A program made the position numbers and the translations under genes. Positions 1-9,690 of a stretch of 64,000 bases of DNA are shown here, piece after piece. Positions within the stretch are counted from its first letter, which is position 1. Each line of letters starts with the position of its first letter. The DNA comes from UBA9647 sp963739335 (GTDB taxonomy: Bacteria > Bacteroidota > Ignavibacteria > UBA10030). The stretch is from positions 1 through 64,000 of the forward strand of contig CAVUAC010000041.1 of assembly GCA_963739335.1 (NCBI GenBank). Direction: 5' to 3'. Below the pieces are notes generated by a model. The model did not search any database. It saw only the letters and a program-made list of their open reading frames with translations, and had not been told where the DNA came from.

Positions 1-1743
1 CTCAGACCGCTTGCGTTTACGAAGACTTATTCGATGGCCGCCGCAGCGATTCTCTCAGTGACCATTGTCCCGATTCTCATGGGATACTGGATACGGGGAA
101 GAATCCTGCCTGAGGATAGAAACCCAATCAACCGGTTTCTCATAAGAATGTACACACCGGTAGTCAATTTCGTCTTGAAACACAGCAAATGGATCATTCT
201 TGCGGCACTCATGCTCATGGCGGTGACCGTGATCCCCTTTCAGCGGATCGGTTCGGAGTTCATGCCGCCGCTGTATGAAGGGGACCTTCTCTATATGCCG
301 ACGACGCTCCCCGGCATGTCGATCACGAAAGCAAAGGAATTGCTGCAGCAAACCGACAAGATCATCCGGCAATTTCCGGAGGTGCACCATGTTTTTGGTA
401 AGATCGGAAGGGCGGAGACGGCCACCGACCCAGCCGGATTGGACATGATTGAAACCACGATCATGTTGAAACCTGAAAATGATTGGCGTCCGGGGATGAC
501 GGTTCAGAAACTCGTCGACGAGATGGATCGTGCCATCCAATTCCCGGGGGTGACGAACGCGTGGACGATGCCCATCAAGACACGCACAGATATGCTCAGT
601 ACCGGAATCAAGACGCCCGTAGGTATCAAGATCTCCGGACCCGACCTCGATATGCTGCAGCAAATCGGCAAAGAGGTTGAGGCGGTGATGCGCACTGTTC
701 CAGGCACGCTGAGCGCGTTTGCAGAGCGAGCTGTCGGTGGGAACTACCTGGATATCAATATCAACCGAAAGGAAGCCGCACGATATGGCTTGACGGTGGG
801 CGACGTGGAGAATGTAATTGAAACCGCCATGGGCGGCATGAGCTTAACGAACACCGTCGAAGGATTGGAACGATACACGGTGAACCTTCGGTACAGCCGC
901 GAGTTGCGGGATAATCTGGATGTTCTGCGCCGCGTTCTTGTTCCGACCCCGACGGGTCAACAGATTCCGATGGGCCAGCTTGCTGTCATCACGACGAAGA
1001 AAGGTCCAATGGTTATTCGAAGCGAGGACGCCCGGCCCAACGCGTGGGTCTACGTTGATATAAAGAATATTGATGTCGGGACGTACGTTCAGAATGCACA
1101 GCGCATCGTTGCCAGTAAAATCAAACTCCCGACTGGCTATAACATTATCTGGAGTGGCGAGTATGAGTATATGCAACGGGCCGAGAAGCGGTTGATGCTG
1201 GTTATCCCCATGACGTTGTTTATCATTTTCGTCATTATCTATCTGAATACACGCTCAGTGACAAAGGTGGCGATCGTATTCCTTGCTGTTCCATTTTCGC
1301 TCGTAGGAACATTCTGGTTGCTCTACTTGCTTGGATATAATCTGAGCATTGCTGTGTGGGTGGGAATTATCGCTCTTGCGGGTCTCGATGCAGAAACGGG
1401 GGTCGTCATGCTCCTGTATCTCGACAATGCGTACGACGACTGGAAAAAGAAAGGACTCATGCGTGGATTGAGCGATCTCAAGAACGCGATCCACCACGGT
1501 GCGGTGCAACGAGTGCGCCCGAAGATCATGACCGCTTCTGTGATTATTGCAGGTCTCCTTCCAATCATGTGGAGCAATGGCACAGGGGCCGACGTGATGA
1601 AACGAATTGCAGCTCCGATGGTCGGCGGCGTTGTTACTTCCGTGTTGCTGGAGCTTGCAGTCTATCCGGTGATCTACTTCTTATGGAAAAGCTGGAGCCT
1701 GAAGAAGGAATTGGCTGCAATAGGAAAACAGCTCGAAGACTAA
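1..1743 (+). CDS. CusA/CzcA-type heavy-metal RND efflux pump, C-terminal part
   Basis: Inner-membrane proton-driven pump subunit that exports cations such as Cu+, Ag+, Zn2+ or Co2+ through a tripartite complex. The frame is open from base 1 and the first residues (LRPLAFTKTYSMAAAA) already match the middle of the family, so roughly the first 450 residues lie outside the window. Visible are the porter-domain segment with LPGMSITKAKELLQQ, the ALAGLDAETGVVML helix typical of the heavy-metal branch, and about six hydrophobic helices after the periplasmic domain. The metal is not decided by the sequence. A metal-binding periplasmic protein follows 58 bp downstream, which suggests a copper/silver-type cluster. 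Confidence 0.93.
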   Translation, partial: LRPLAFTKTYSMAAAAILSVTIVPILMGYWIRGRILPEDRNPINRFLIRMYTPVVNFVLKHSKWIILAALMLMAVTVIPFQRIGSEFMPPLYEGDLLYMPTTLPGMSITKAKELLQQTDKIIRQFPEVHHVFGKIGRAETATDPAGLDMIETTIMLKPENDWRPGMTVQKLVDEMDRAIQFPGVTNAWTMPIKTRTDMLSTGIKTPVGIKISGPDLDMLQQIGKEVEAVMRTVPGTLSAFAERAVGGNYLDININRKEAARYGLTVGDVENVIETAMGGMSLTNTVEGLERYTVNLRYSRELRDNLDVLRRVLVPTPTGQQIPMGQLAVITTKKGPMVIRSEDARPNAWVYVDIKNIDVGTYVQNAQRIVASKIKLPTGYNIIWSGEYEYMQRAEKRLMLVIPMTLFIIFVIIYLNTRSVTKVAIVFLAVPFSLVGTFWLLYLLGYNLSIAVWVGIIALAGLDAETGVVMLLYLDNAYDDWKKKGLMRGLSDLKNAIHHGAVQRVRPKIMTASVIIAGLLPIMWSNGTGADVMKRIAAPMVGGVVTSVLLELAVYPVIYFLWKSWSLKKELAAIGKQLED

Positions 1744-1801
1744 ACGTTCATCTATATGTGTTAACTACACCTAAACAAATTAATAGAAAAAAGGAATGTC
1801 C

Positions 1802-2320
1802 ATGAAAAGATCGATTCTTCCAATCGTAATGATTGTCGCGGCACTTCTGAGTCTGGAAGCTGAGGTTTTTGCCCAGCACCGCGATCATCAGGGAACTGAG
1901 CAGCAGCCGAATCACACACAAAAGCAGGTAAAGGAAGTCTATACTTGCCCCATGCATCCGGATGTCAAGTCGGACAAACCGGGGAAATGCCCAAAGTGTG
2001 GGATGAGCCTTGTGCTTGTGGAACAGAAGGGAGAAGCGGCGCCACAGTCTTCAGATCAAGAGCTTTCGGGCAAAGAGAAAGCATTGAAGGCGAAGAAGTT
2101 GTTGGAGGAAGCAAAGGAGGACCTCGTTTACAGCTGCTGCCTCGAGGATTCGTGCGATCGGTGCGCGCTGGATCATCAAAGCTGTCAGTGTAACAAAGAT
2201 CTGCGAGCCGGCAAAGGAGTCTGTTCCGATTGCTACGCGGGTTGGCAGATGGGCCAGGGAAAAATCAAGGGGATCAAAGCAAACGACGTCAAGCCAAATT
2301 TTCACAGCTATATGCATTAG
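1802..2320 (+). CDS. Periplasmic heavy-metal-binding domain protein
   Basis: 172-residue secreted protein with an N-terminal signal peptide ending near VFAQ. Around residues 44-65 it has the heavy-metal-binding motif YTCPMHPDV...CPKCGMSLV, found in partners or N-termini of Cu/Ag RND and P-type pumps. A second cysteine-rich stretch at about 105-145 (CCLEDSC, CDRC, CQC, CSDC) may hold further metal. ATG 1802 is preferred over ATG 1796 because AAGGA at 1791-1795 gives proper spacing. Location behind a CusA-type pump suggests a metal chaperone or sensor for the efflux complex; this is inference. Confidence 0.82.
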   Translation: MKRSILPIVMIVAALLSLEAEVFAQHRDHQGTEQQPNHTQKQVKEVYTCPMHPDVKSDKPGKCPKCGMSLVLVEQKGEAAPQSSDQELSGKEKALKAKKLLEEAKEDLVYSCCLEDSCDRCALDHQSCQCNKDLRAGKGVCSDCYAGWQMGQGKIKGIKANDVKPNFHSYMH

Positions 2321-2519
2321 ACGAGAGAGACATTGCGGCCACTGTGGATGATCGCTCCGACTGGCGCGTTGTGCGAGCTGATTCGCTCACCATCAGATCA
2401 AGATCGAAGCCTCCAGAATTGATGATAATCGAGATATCCAAAATCTACTCCGCAGATGGATTTTCACTGCATCCTGCGAGGCCATGCGCATGTCGGTGAA
2501 TGGCTATCGACTTCTGACG

Positions 2520-3248
2520 TCATCCCTTGTGAATAATAAGGTCGAACATGTCCTTGACCCCGAGGGTGAAGTGAGTCATGAAAGGCTCCCCGTAGCGCAC
2601 GCCCAATTTCTGCCCGTAATATTTCGCTCGTGTTTCGATGGTCTCGAGGAATTCCGGCCTGCTGAGTCTTGTCTCGGGGTCTGAGCTCTTCGGGTTGAAG
2701 AACTGGGAAGCATGCGCCCGCACAGCATTCATCTTTGTCTCATAGGAGTCCGAAATGTCCACGATGAACGATGGGTCGAATTCGTGCCACTGCATAAATT
2801 CAAAGAAGTGGTGGGGGCGGTGAGGAACTTGCTTCACGCCGCGGTGTGTCGTGTTGAGCTTCTGCAGGCCTGCATAGAACCACGCCTCTTTGCACAGCTG
2901 GTGGGTGTGTGCATGATCAGGGTGCCGCTCGATCCCGTGAGGGATAACCAAGATAGTTGGCTTGAGCTCGCGAATGAGGGTTACGACCGTTGTGATGTTC
3001 GCCTTGTTGACAGCTACTCCTCCATCTGGGATCTGAAGGTTCCGTCGAGTCGTGACACCCAGGATGTGGGCTGCCTCTTCGGCCTCTCGCGCTCTGATTT
3101 CCTTCGTTCCGCGGGTCCCCAGTTCCCCCTGTGTCGCGTCAGCAAGAGCGACCTTGTATCCTTGTTTGACGAGTTTTGCTATCGTTCCTCCGCATGAGAG
3201 CTCGAGGTCATCCGGGTGCGCACCGATGGCGAGAACGTCGATCTGCAT
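2520..3248 (-). CDS. bshB1: Bacillithiol biosynthesis deacetylase BshB1
   Basis: PIG-L/LmbE-fold zinc hydrolase that removes the acetyl group from GlcNAc-malate, the second step of bacillithiol synthesis. The 242-residue protein starts MQIDVLAIGAHPDDLELSCG with the AHPDD zinc motif, then GELGTRGT near residue 40 and the HPDHAHTH metal motif near 120, all characteristic of BshB1 rather than a generic LmbE enzyme. ATG at 3248 is preceded by AAGGAG. It is divergent from xseA. The bshA gene lies in the same window (43611-44732), which supports the pathway; bshC is not seen. Confidence 0.9.
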   Translation of the reverse strand: MQIDVLAIGAHPDDLELSCGGTIAKLVKQGYKVALADATQGELGTRGTKEIRAREAEEAAHILGVTTRRNLQIPDGGVAVNKANITTVVTLIRELKPTILVIPHGIERHPDHAHTHQLCKEAWFYAGLQKLNTTHRGVKQVPHRPHHFFEFMQWHEFDPSFIVDISDSYETKMNAVRAHASQFFNPKSSDPETRLSRPEFLETIETRAKYYGQKLGVRYGEPFMTHFTLGVKDMFDLIIHKG

Positions 3249-3276
3249 ACTTCTCCTTTGCTGGTATTGTTTGGCA

Positions 3277-3305
3277 AATATAGCCAACGTGAGCATGAAA
3301 GACAA
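3277..3305 (-). promoter_or_regulatory. Promoter of bshB1
   Basis: On the minus strand TTGTCT (-35), a 17-bp spacer and TATATT (-10) end 29 bp before the bshB1 start codon. The same TTGNNN-16/17-TATATT arrangement precedes secG, tRNA-Pro and relA/spoT in this window. Confidence 0.5.
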
Positions 3306-3465
3306 GAAGAACGAATGGCGAATGAGCACCGGTTGAACTGTGCCGATGCACGCTTGCTCAAGAGGCATCGCCTGAAAATGACATGAATGACAACGCACAA
3401 TCCTCGTGCGCCGTTCCACTTTGTTTCCTATATTGTCCAAAAGTACCTTTTCGAAGAACGAGTCG

Positions 3466-4652
3466 ATGGCCAATCAACAACCCGTTCTGTCGGTAACCGA
3501 AGTCACACGACAGATCAAATTCTCCCTGGAGCAGAGGTTCCCCCGGTGTTTATCCAGGGAGAGATCTCCAACTTCAAACAGCATACTTCAGGCCATCTCT
3601 ACTTCACGCTGAAAGATGAAGGGGCACAGATCTCAGCCGCGATGTGGCGGAGCCGCGCTGGAAATCTTCTTTTCTCGCCCAAAGATGGAATGAAGGTTAT
3701 TGCGCGTGGAAGCATCACGGTCTATCCGCCACGAGGCAGTTATCAGATCGATGTCGAACAGCTCACCCCGGTGGGGATTGGTGAGCTGCAAGTAGCCTTC
3801 GAACGACTGAAACAGAAACTTTCTGCCGAAGGACTGTTTGACGAAAGCAGGAAACGGCCATTGCCTGAGTATCCTGAGCGGATTGGAATCATTACGTCGG
3901 AGACCGGTGCTGCATTGCAGGACATGAGAACCGTTCTCACCAGGAGATTTCCAGGTGTCGAAGTTGTACTCTGTCCGGTTCGGGTGCAGGGTATGGGTGC
4001 AGCGGAGGAGATCGCACTCGCTCTCAGAGATATGAACCGTTACGCGGTCGTCGATGTCATCATTGTCGGACGCGGTGGAGGTTCACTCGAAGATCTCTGG
4101 GCGTTCAATGAAGAGGTAGTGGCACGCGCCATCTTTTCATCGGAGATTCCGGTTGTCAGTGCAGTCGGCCACGAAATCGATTTCACGATTGCCGACTTCG
4201 TTGCGGATCTGCGCGCACCAACGCCTTCTGTGGCAGCAGAACTGGTTGTCCCGGATCGCCTTGAGCTTCTTGAACTTATTCGTAACTATGAGTATACTAT
4301 GCGGCAAGATGTGATGCAGCTGATCTCATCGAATCGGGAGAGAGTGCGGAGTCTGATCTCAAGCTATGCGTTCAATCGGCCGAAAGATGCCCTGCGGGAG
4401 CTTACCCAGCGGCTCGATGAATTGCAGAGAAGTCTCTCGACGAGCATCGCACACCAGTATGAGAGGTTTCTGAGGGAGGGTGAGTCACTCCGAAAACGGT
4501 TAGCCGGGTTGAGCCCTCGGGCCGTCCTGCAGCGAGGCTATGCAATTGTCCGGCGAGGGCAATCCGTTATTGTGCGTGCGGCAGCGCTTGCACGTGGTGA
4601 TGAAGCGACGATAGAATTTCAGGACGGGAAAGTGGAGACAAAGGTGCAATGA
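3466..4652 (+). CDS. xseA: Exodeoxyribonuclease VII large subunit, split by a one-base frameshift
   Basis: Catalytic subunit of exonuclease VII, which degrades single-stranded DNA to oligonucleotides. The N-terminal OB-fold starts in frame 1 at ATG 3466 (MANQQPVLSVTEVTRQIKFS...) and continues in frame 3 as PPVFIQGEISNFKQHTSGHL..., so the reading frame breaks in the C5 run at 3540-3544; one more C would restore a continuous family-like protein of about 395 residues. The later part contains the VGRGGGSLEDLWAFNEE motif and APTPSVAAE, followed by the long coiled-coil region. The stop overlaps xseB by 4 bp. A sequencing indel is the simplest explanation for the break. Confidence 0.9.
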
Positions 4653-4891
4653 TGAGACCGAAGAAAATGCAAAAAGGAACATTCGAGGGTTCGCTGAAGC
4701 GTCTTGAAGTCATTGTCGAATCGCTGGAACAGGGAAAAGTCCCCCTGGACGAGGCAGTACAGCTTTATGAGGAGGGGATACAGTTGTCCAGGGAATGTGC
4801 TGAAAAGCTGAAGGCGACTGAACTGAAGATCAGGAAGCTAGCGAAATCAGTCGGCGGAGATTTTGAGACCACGGATGTGGATGAAAAATGA
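4649..4891 (+). CDS. xseB: Exodeoxyribonuclease VII small subunit
   Basis: 80-residue small subunit that forms a coiled-coil sheath on XseA. It contains the family signature FEGSLKRLEVIVESLEQG and the helix LDEAVQLYEEGIQLSRECAEKL. Length is normal. It overlaps the xseA stop codon and its own end overlaps the dxs start by 4 bp (ATGA), so xseA-xseB-dxs is translationally coupled, a gene order seen in many bacteria. Confidence 0.93.
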   Translation: MMRPKKMQKGTFEGSLKRLEVIVESLEQGKVPLDEAVQLYEEGIQLSRECAEKLKATELKIRKLAKSVGGDFETTDVDEK

Positions 4892-6834
4892 GCGAGGGGC
4901 ATGTGAGTTTCACGTTGCTTGACAAGATCGACACTCCTGACGATCTCCGAAAGCTGGAATTGAAGGATCTTCGGACTGTCTGCGCGGAGGTGCGCGAATT
5001 CCTGATCGATTCGGTCTCGAAGACGGGAGGACATTTCGGCGCGGGACTCGGGACCGTTGAACTAACGGTCGCACTGCATTATGTTTTCCAGACGCCGCAC
5101 GACAAGCTGATTTGGGATGTGGGCCATCAAGCGTACCCCCACAAGATCCTCACCGGACGGAAGGATCGTATGAACACGATCCGACAGCTCAATGGTCTCA
5201 GTGGGTTTCTGAAACGCAGCGAGAGCGAATACGATGTCTTCGGTGCCGGTCATGCGAGCACAGCGATCTCAGCAGCATTGGGAATTGCGACTGCCAGAGA
5301 TTTCAATGGGGAAGACTTCAAGGTTGTTGCGATCGTCGGGGATGGCTCGCTGACGGGCGGCATGGCCTATGAGGCGATGAACAATGCAGGTTTACTAAAG
5401 AAGGATTTCATCGTCGTCCTCAATGATAACCAAATGGTTTCTCTCTCTTCAGTTCGTCCGACGTTGTGGTCGCTGCACAACTACTTCAGCGAGGTGCTGA
5501 CGCACCCGTCGTACAACAAGTTTAAAGCCAATGTGTGGGATCTGACTGGAAAGTTGGATACGTTTGGTGATCGGTTGCGATCCGTAGCGCAGAAGGTCGA
5601 ACGCGGTGTCAAGGCGGTTGTCACCCCGGGTATGATGTTCGAGGCGCTTGGATTTCGGTATTTTGGACCATTCAATGGTCACAACGTTATCAAGTTGATT
5701 GAAATCTTCAGGCACGTCCGGGACCTGAAAGGCCCGATTCTGATCCACGTCCGGACAATGAAAGGGAAGGGTTATGCACCGGCGGAGAAAGAGGCGACGA
5801 GACTCCACGGCGTGACTCCATTTGACAAAATCACCGGGATTTCCCCCAAGAAGTTCGATGAGCCCCCGGCCTATACTCAGGTTTTCGGGGATGCATTGGT
5901 TGAGATCTGCAAACAGAATCCTAAGGTTGTGGGTATTACGGCAGCAATGCCGGATGGCACCGGCTTGACGCTTCTTCAGAGAGAGATGCCGGAGCGTTTC
6001 TTCGACGTGGGGATTGCGGAACAACACGCTGTCACCTTCGCGGCTGGCATGGCAACACAGGGATACATACCTGTTGCGGCAATTTATTCGACCTTCCTCC
6101 AACGCGCGTTTGATCAGGTCGTGCATGATTGCGCGATTCAGAAACTCCATGTTGTGTTCGTAATGGATCGAGGCGGACTCGTTGGTGGAGACGGCCCGAC
6201 GCATCATGGTGCGTTGGATTTGTCGTACTTGCGCTGTATTCAAGGCATGGTCGTCATGGCTCCGCAGGACGAACAAGAACTGCGTGACATGCTTTTTACG
6301 GCCATTGAGTACAAAGGAGGACCAATTGCGCTACGCTACCCCCGAGGCAATGGCCTAGGCGTACCGCTGAGGCAAGGCTTCCAGAAACTGGAGATCGGGA
6401 ACGCTGTGACCTTGCGCAAGGGCAAGGATGTGGCGATTCTCGGTATCGGTGCGATGGTTCCACATGCCGTGAAGGCGGCTGAAATCCTGGCGGCTGAAGG
6501 TATCGATGCAGAGGTAGTGAATATGCGCTTCGTCAAGCCGATCGATGAGGAATTGATACGTTCGTTGGCTGGCCGCATCAACACGTTTGTCACGGTCGAG
6601 GACAATGTTGTTCACGGCGGTTTTGGCGCCGGCGTGCTTGAATCACTCAGCAGAATCGGAATGAACGATGTTGCAGTCAGACTGCATGGGTTGCCGGATG
6701 AGTTCGTGGAGCAAGGTGCGCCGAATGAACTCTACCGAATACTCAAGCTTGATGCTCAAGGCATTGCAGAGGTAGTGAAGGAATTCCTTCTCTCGCGTCA
6801 AGACGCGAGTGCACCACACATGATTCCTACGTAA
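4888..6834 (+). CDS. dxs: 1-deoxy-D-xylulose-5-phosphate synthase
   Basis: Thiamine-diphosphate enzyme joining pyruvate and glyceraldehyde 3-phosphate, the first step of the MEP isoprenoid pathway. The 648-residue protein has the normal length. Visible are TGGHFGAGLGTVELTVALHY near residue 45, the ThDP/Mg site GDGSLTGGMAYEAMNNAG near 150, the DVGIAEQHAVTFAAGMA segment of the pyrimidine domain near 370, and the C-terminal transketolase domain. It is the third gene of the xse-dxs operon. Confidence 0.97.
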   Translation: MSEGHVSFTLLDKIDTPDDLRKLELKDLRTVCAEVREFLIDSVSKTGGHFGAGLGTVELTVALHYVFQTPHDKLIWDVGHQAYPHKILTGRKDRMNTIRQLNGLSGFLKRSESEYDVFGAGHASTAISAALGIATARDFNGEDFKVVAIVGDGSLTGGMAYEAMNNAGLLKKDFIVVLNDNQMVSLSSVRPTLWSLHNYFSEVLTHPSYNKFKANVWDLTGKLDTFGDRLRSVAQKVERGVKAVVTPGMMFEALGFRYFGPFNGHNVIKLIEIFRHVRDLKGPILIHVRTMKGKGYAPAEKEATRLHGVTPFDKITGISPKKFDEPPAYTQVFGDALVEICKQNPKVVGITAAMPDGTGLTLLQREMPERFFDVGIAEQHAVTFAAGMATQGYIPVAAIYSTFLQRAFDQVVHDCAIQKLHVVFVMDRGGLVGGDGPTHHGALDLSYLRCIQGMVVMAPQDEQELRDMLFTAIEYKGGPIALRYPRGNGLGVPLRQGFQKLEIGNAVTLRKGKDVAILGIGAMVPHAVKAAEILAAEGIDAEVVNMRFVKPIDEELIRSLAGRINTFVTVEDNVVHGGFGAGVLESLSRIGMNDVAVRLHGLPDEFVEQGAPNELYRILKLDAQGIAEVVKEFLLSRQDASAPHMIPT

Positions 6835-6848
6835 ACCCCGGATGACAT

Positions 6849-7856
6849 ATGCAGAAAGCGCGCATAGCGGTCGTTGGACTTGGGACGATTGGTCAAAGTG
6901 TTCATCTTCCCATCCTTTCGAAAATTCCTGAAGCCGAGATCGTAGCTGTTTGTGACCTCGAGCCGTCCAAAGCTGAGTTCGTGGCCACGAAGTATGAGAT
7001 ACCTCGATACTACACGGATCTGGATGAGATGCTCAAAGTTGAGGAGGATATCGTCGGGGTGGACATTTGCACGTCGACATTTTCCCACCTGGAGGCAGCC
7101 GTGGCATCGGTTGAAGCGAAGAAGCACATCCTGGTGGAAAAGCCGCTCGCTCGGACGCAGGAAGAGGCTATCAAAATTGTGAATGCAGCGAAGAAGAATC
7201 AGCGCAAGGTCATGGTCGGTATGAACAACCGATTCCGGCCTGATGCGATGATTCTCAAGAGCATGATCCAGGGCGGAGAGCTGGGAAAGATCTTCTACGC
7301 CAAAGCCGGCTGGCTGCGCAAACTGAAAACGAAAAGTCCGTGGCTCACGCGAAAAGAAAAGTCCGGCGGCGGAGTCGTGCTTGACCTTGGGATCGTTATG
7401 TTCGACCTCGCATTCTGGTTGATGGGTTACCCGGAAGCGAAGGAAGTGATCGCGGCGAACTATTCGCATAACACCAAAGGTGTCGAGGACTCCTCCATCG
7501 TGTTTATAAAGATGAAGAACGCTTCTACGCTGACGATCGAGTCAAGCTGGTCGTTTGAATCTGAATCAGACTTCTTCTACTGCGATTGCTTTGGAACCGA
7601 TGGAGGAGGATCGCTCAATCCTTTCCGAATTCTCAAGCGCTTACATGGGAATCTCATGAATGTCACTCCCGTTTCCCATGAAACGCCTCAAACCCTCTAT
7701 TGGAAATCTTATGACAACGAACTGAGGCACTGGATCGGTGCATTGCGGGGAATTCATCCTATCGTTTCCACGGGAGAAGAGGCCGTTCATAGGATGAACA
7801 TTGTCGACGCCATCTATCACTCCGCGAAGAAGGGGAAAAGCGTTGTCGTAAGATAA
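6849..7856 (+). CDS. Gfo/Idh/MocA-family NAD(P)-dependent oxidoreductase
   Basis: 335 residues with an N-terminal Rossmann fold (VVGLGTIGQSVHLPIL, residues 8-23) and the family motif EKPLAR near residue 98, whose Lys is the usual catalytic residue. The C-terminal half is the typical alpha/beta substrate-binding domain with GGGVVLDLGIVMFDLA. Family members oxidise or reduce sugars, inositols or sugar nucleotides; the substrate here cannot be read from the sequence. It follows dxs by 14 bp and may be cotranscribed. Confidence 0.85.
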   Translation: MQKARIAVVGLGTIGQSVHLPILSKIPEAEIVAVCDLEPSKAEFVATKYEIPRYYTDLDEMLKVEEDIVGVDICTSTFSHLEAAVASVEAKKHILVEKPLARTQEEAIKIVNAAKKNQRKVMVGMNNRFRPDAMILKSMIQGGELGKIFYAKAGWLRKLKTKSPWLTRKEKSGGGVVLDLGIVMFDLAFWLMGYPEAKEVIAANYSHNTKGVEDSSIVFIKMKNASTLTIESSWSFESESDFFYCDCFGTDGGGSLNPFRILKRLHGNLMNVTPVSHETPQTLYWKSYDNELRHWIGALRGIHPIVSTGEEAVHRMNIVDAIYHSAKKGKSVVVR

Positions 7857-7942
7857 CCGCCTTCGAGAAACGCGTTCAAGCGCGAACACCAGTCCCCGAT
7901 TGGTACTCTCCATGTTCCTGGCGGATCCTACCCTCAACCATT

Positions 7943-8746
7943 ATGCCGAATAGATATCCCATCGTTGCGCTCGTGACGGATTTTGGTCTTCGTGATCACT
8001 GTGTTGGAGTCATGAAGGCGGTCATGCTTTCTATCTGTCCGTCGCTCCGCATCGTCGACATTACGAATGACGTCGAGCCGCGGAACGTCCGGCAGGGAGC
8101 ATATTTCTTGTGGGCATCATATCGTCATTTCCCAAAGGGAACAGTCTTCGCGTGCGTTGTTGACCCTGGAGTGGGTAGTGCGCGCGACATCATCATTGCA
8201 GATACGCGGCGTCATCTTTTTGTTTCCCCCGGGAACGGCTTGCTGGATCTTGTCCTCTGGGAAGAGAGGCTTGACAGTGTAACGCTTTTTCGACACGACA
8301 ACCCAAAGACGAAATCAATCCTGCCGAAAGAGATTTCACGCACGTTCCACGGTCGCGACATCATCGGCCCATTAGCGGCGCATCTGGCGCATGGAATCAG
8401 AGTGAGAGCTCTGGGGACGAAGGGACCTGTCGACTGGTTGAAACCGCCGTTCGTGGATGAACGGAATCCGACAACAAACCCGGTCGTGCTGAACATCGAT
8501 CGGTTTGGAAACATCATTACGAACGTCGCGTGCAAAAATCAGAAGTTGAGGCGTCAGATTCGGGGAATAGAAGCTGGTTCCAGAATCATCACGCGATGGA
8601 TCGAGAACTATGAATCTGCTCCTGAAGATGAGCCTTGCCTTATCGAAGGCAGCAGCGGTCTGGTGGAAATTGTCATGAAGAATCGCAGCGCTGCCCAGTT
8701 TCTATCGGCTGACCAGGCACTCTCTCTCACAATCCTGCGGTCGTGA
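7943..8746 (+). CDS. SAM hydroxide adenosyltransferase (DUF62 family)
   Basis: 267 residues homologous to the chlorinase/fluorinase fold. Most bacterial members hydrolyse S-adenosylmethionine to adenosine and methionine using water-derived hydroxide. Visible are the N-terminal VALVTDFGLRDHCVGVMKA, DPGVGSARDIIIA near residue 75, the SPGNGLLD loop, and the C-terminal domain with RFGNIITNV and EGSSGLVEI. Nothing suggests a halogenase. Physiological role is not settled; the context is mixed housekeeping. Confidence 0.85.
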   Translation: MPNRYPIVALVTDFGLRDHCVGVMKAVMLSICPSLRIVDITNDVEPRNVRQGAYFLWASYRHFPKGTVFACVVDPGVGSARDIIIADTRRHLFVSPGNGLLDLVLWEERLDSVTLFRHDNPKTKSILPKEISRTFHGRDIIGPLAAHLAHGIRVRALGTKGPVDWLKPPFVDERNPTTNPVVLNIDRFGNIITNVACKNQKLRRQIRGIEAGSRIITRWIENYESAPEDEPCLIEGSSGLVEIVMKNRSAAQFLSADQALSLTILRS

Positions 8747-8822
8747 CACGAGAGGTGAGCAGGAAAGACGCCATCATGACAACTGCTTTCGAAGTTGCTG
8801 AAATAATTCCATAGGTGGTGAC

Positions 8823-9581
8823 GTGGGTCGAAGGATTATCTACAAAGTCGAGGATGCTAGGGCGAATCAACTCTCAGAAGAGGAGTGGAGCGAGATTGAG
8901 CGGCTTCAGCATTGGTACAGTTCTGAATTCTCCTGGAGCACTGGCCGGCTTGCCTTCAAACGCTTCATCTTTTTCCCGAATATGGAGGATTTTGAAAACA
9001 TTTCGACACCCATCTGGGATGTCATTGCAGAGAGGCATAAGTCCCTTCGTGAGCAAGGGCTCACGGAACACGAGAGTGTCTCTCAGATGGAAAAGGATAG
9101 GCTCCTCATCGTAAAATGGGGTGGGTACTATGACAATTGCCTCGCGAGCGGCTTTACGAGAGTCGCTGACAACGAGTGGAATGCCTATCTGGTTTGTGAC
9201 TTCCTCTTGAAAGCATCCACCCTCTGTCCGAACGCCTCGATCGAAGTCACAGACGAGGGCAGGTTTATCAAGACGGGTTCGGTTCAATTCCGAAATGGTT
9301 CAGCCATTGTCATGCGGGGTGGCTGTGCTGGTGATGTCGATGTCGAGGAAGCCTGCCGAACGAGGCGAGTTTTTTCCGTCGTTGACGCTGAAAAGTACAA
9401 CCGACACCCCGGATTTCGCAACATCATTCCGGAGTTCAACAAGCTGAAGTCCAGCGAGCGGCGAAAGCTGGTGAAGAACTGGAACTGGCTGGGATATGAC
9501 GGGAATTTCGATGCTGATGGAGACGACATGAAAGGCTTCGATCTCAACGTGAAGGTTAGATCCTTTGAGAAGGAGCCATAG
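8823..9581 (+). CDS. Conserved-looking protein of unknown function
   Basis: 252 residues, GTG or ATG start region at 8823 (MGRRIIYKVEDARAN). I do not recognise a family. It is soluble, mixed charge, tryptophan-rich in the first third (QHWYSSEFSWSTGRLAFKRF), with a glycine-rich segment VMRGGCAGDVDVEEACRTRR near residue 160 and an acidic Asp/Gly stretch near the end (YDGNFDADGDDMKGFD) that resembles a calcium-type loop but is too short to call. No signal peptide or membrane helix. The codon pattern fits its neighbours. Expression from a separate promoter is likely because it is 76 bp beyond the preceding gene. Confidence 0.6.
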   Translation: MGRRIIYKVEDARANQLSEEEWSEIERLQHWYSSEFSWSTGRLAFKRFIFFPNMEDFENISTPIWDVIAERHKSLREQGLTEHESVSQMEKDRLLIVKWGGYYDNCLASGFTRVADNEWNAYLVCDFLLKASTLCPNASIEVTDEGRFIKTGSVQFRNGSAIVMRGGCAGDVDVEEACRTRRVFSVVDAEKYNRHPGFRNIIPEFNKLKSSERRKLVKNWNWLGYDGNFDADGDDMKGFDLNVKVRSFEKEP

Positions 9582-9610
9582 TTCGGCGACGAAAGACCAA
9601 TGGAATTACC

Positions 9611-9639
9611 TTGCATTTCATCGTGGGGACGCGTATATT
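9611..9639 (+). promoter_or_regulatory. Promoter of secG (and originally tRNA-Lys)
   Basis: TTGCAT (-35), 17-bp spacer, TATATT (-10). The predicted start lies just before or within the hairpin at 9646-9670, so that hairpin would be at the very 5' end of the transcript. Confidence 0.5.
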
Positions 9640-9645
9640 TATTGC

Positions 9646-9670
9646 AACCCCAATGAAGTTGGGGTTTTTA
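9646..9670 (+). terminator. Hairpin followed by U-tract in the secG leader
   Basis: Perfect 8-bp stem AACCCCAA / TTGGGGTT with a 5-nt loop, followed by TTTTA. It looks like an intrinsic terminator but sits between a good promoter and secG rather than after a gene; it may terminate read-through from the upstream gene or act as an attenuator. Confidence 0.5.
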
Positions 9671-9690
9671 TATGTCTTTGAGGAAGGATT

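Noticed and set aside
2321..2519. Possible short gene in the gap between the metal-binding protein and bshB1
   Set aside because: No start with RBS and no recognisable product; the gap appears noncoding.
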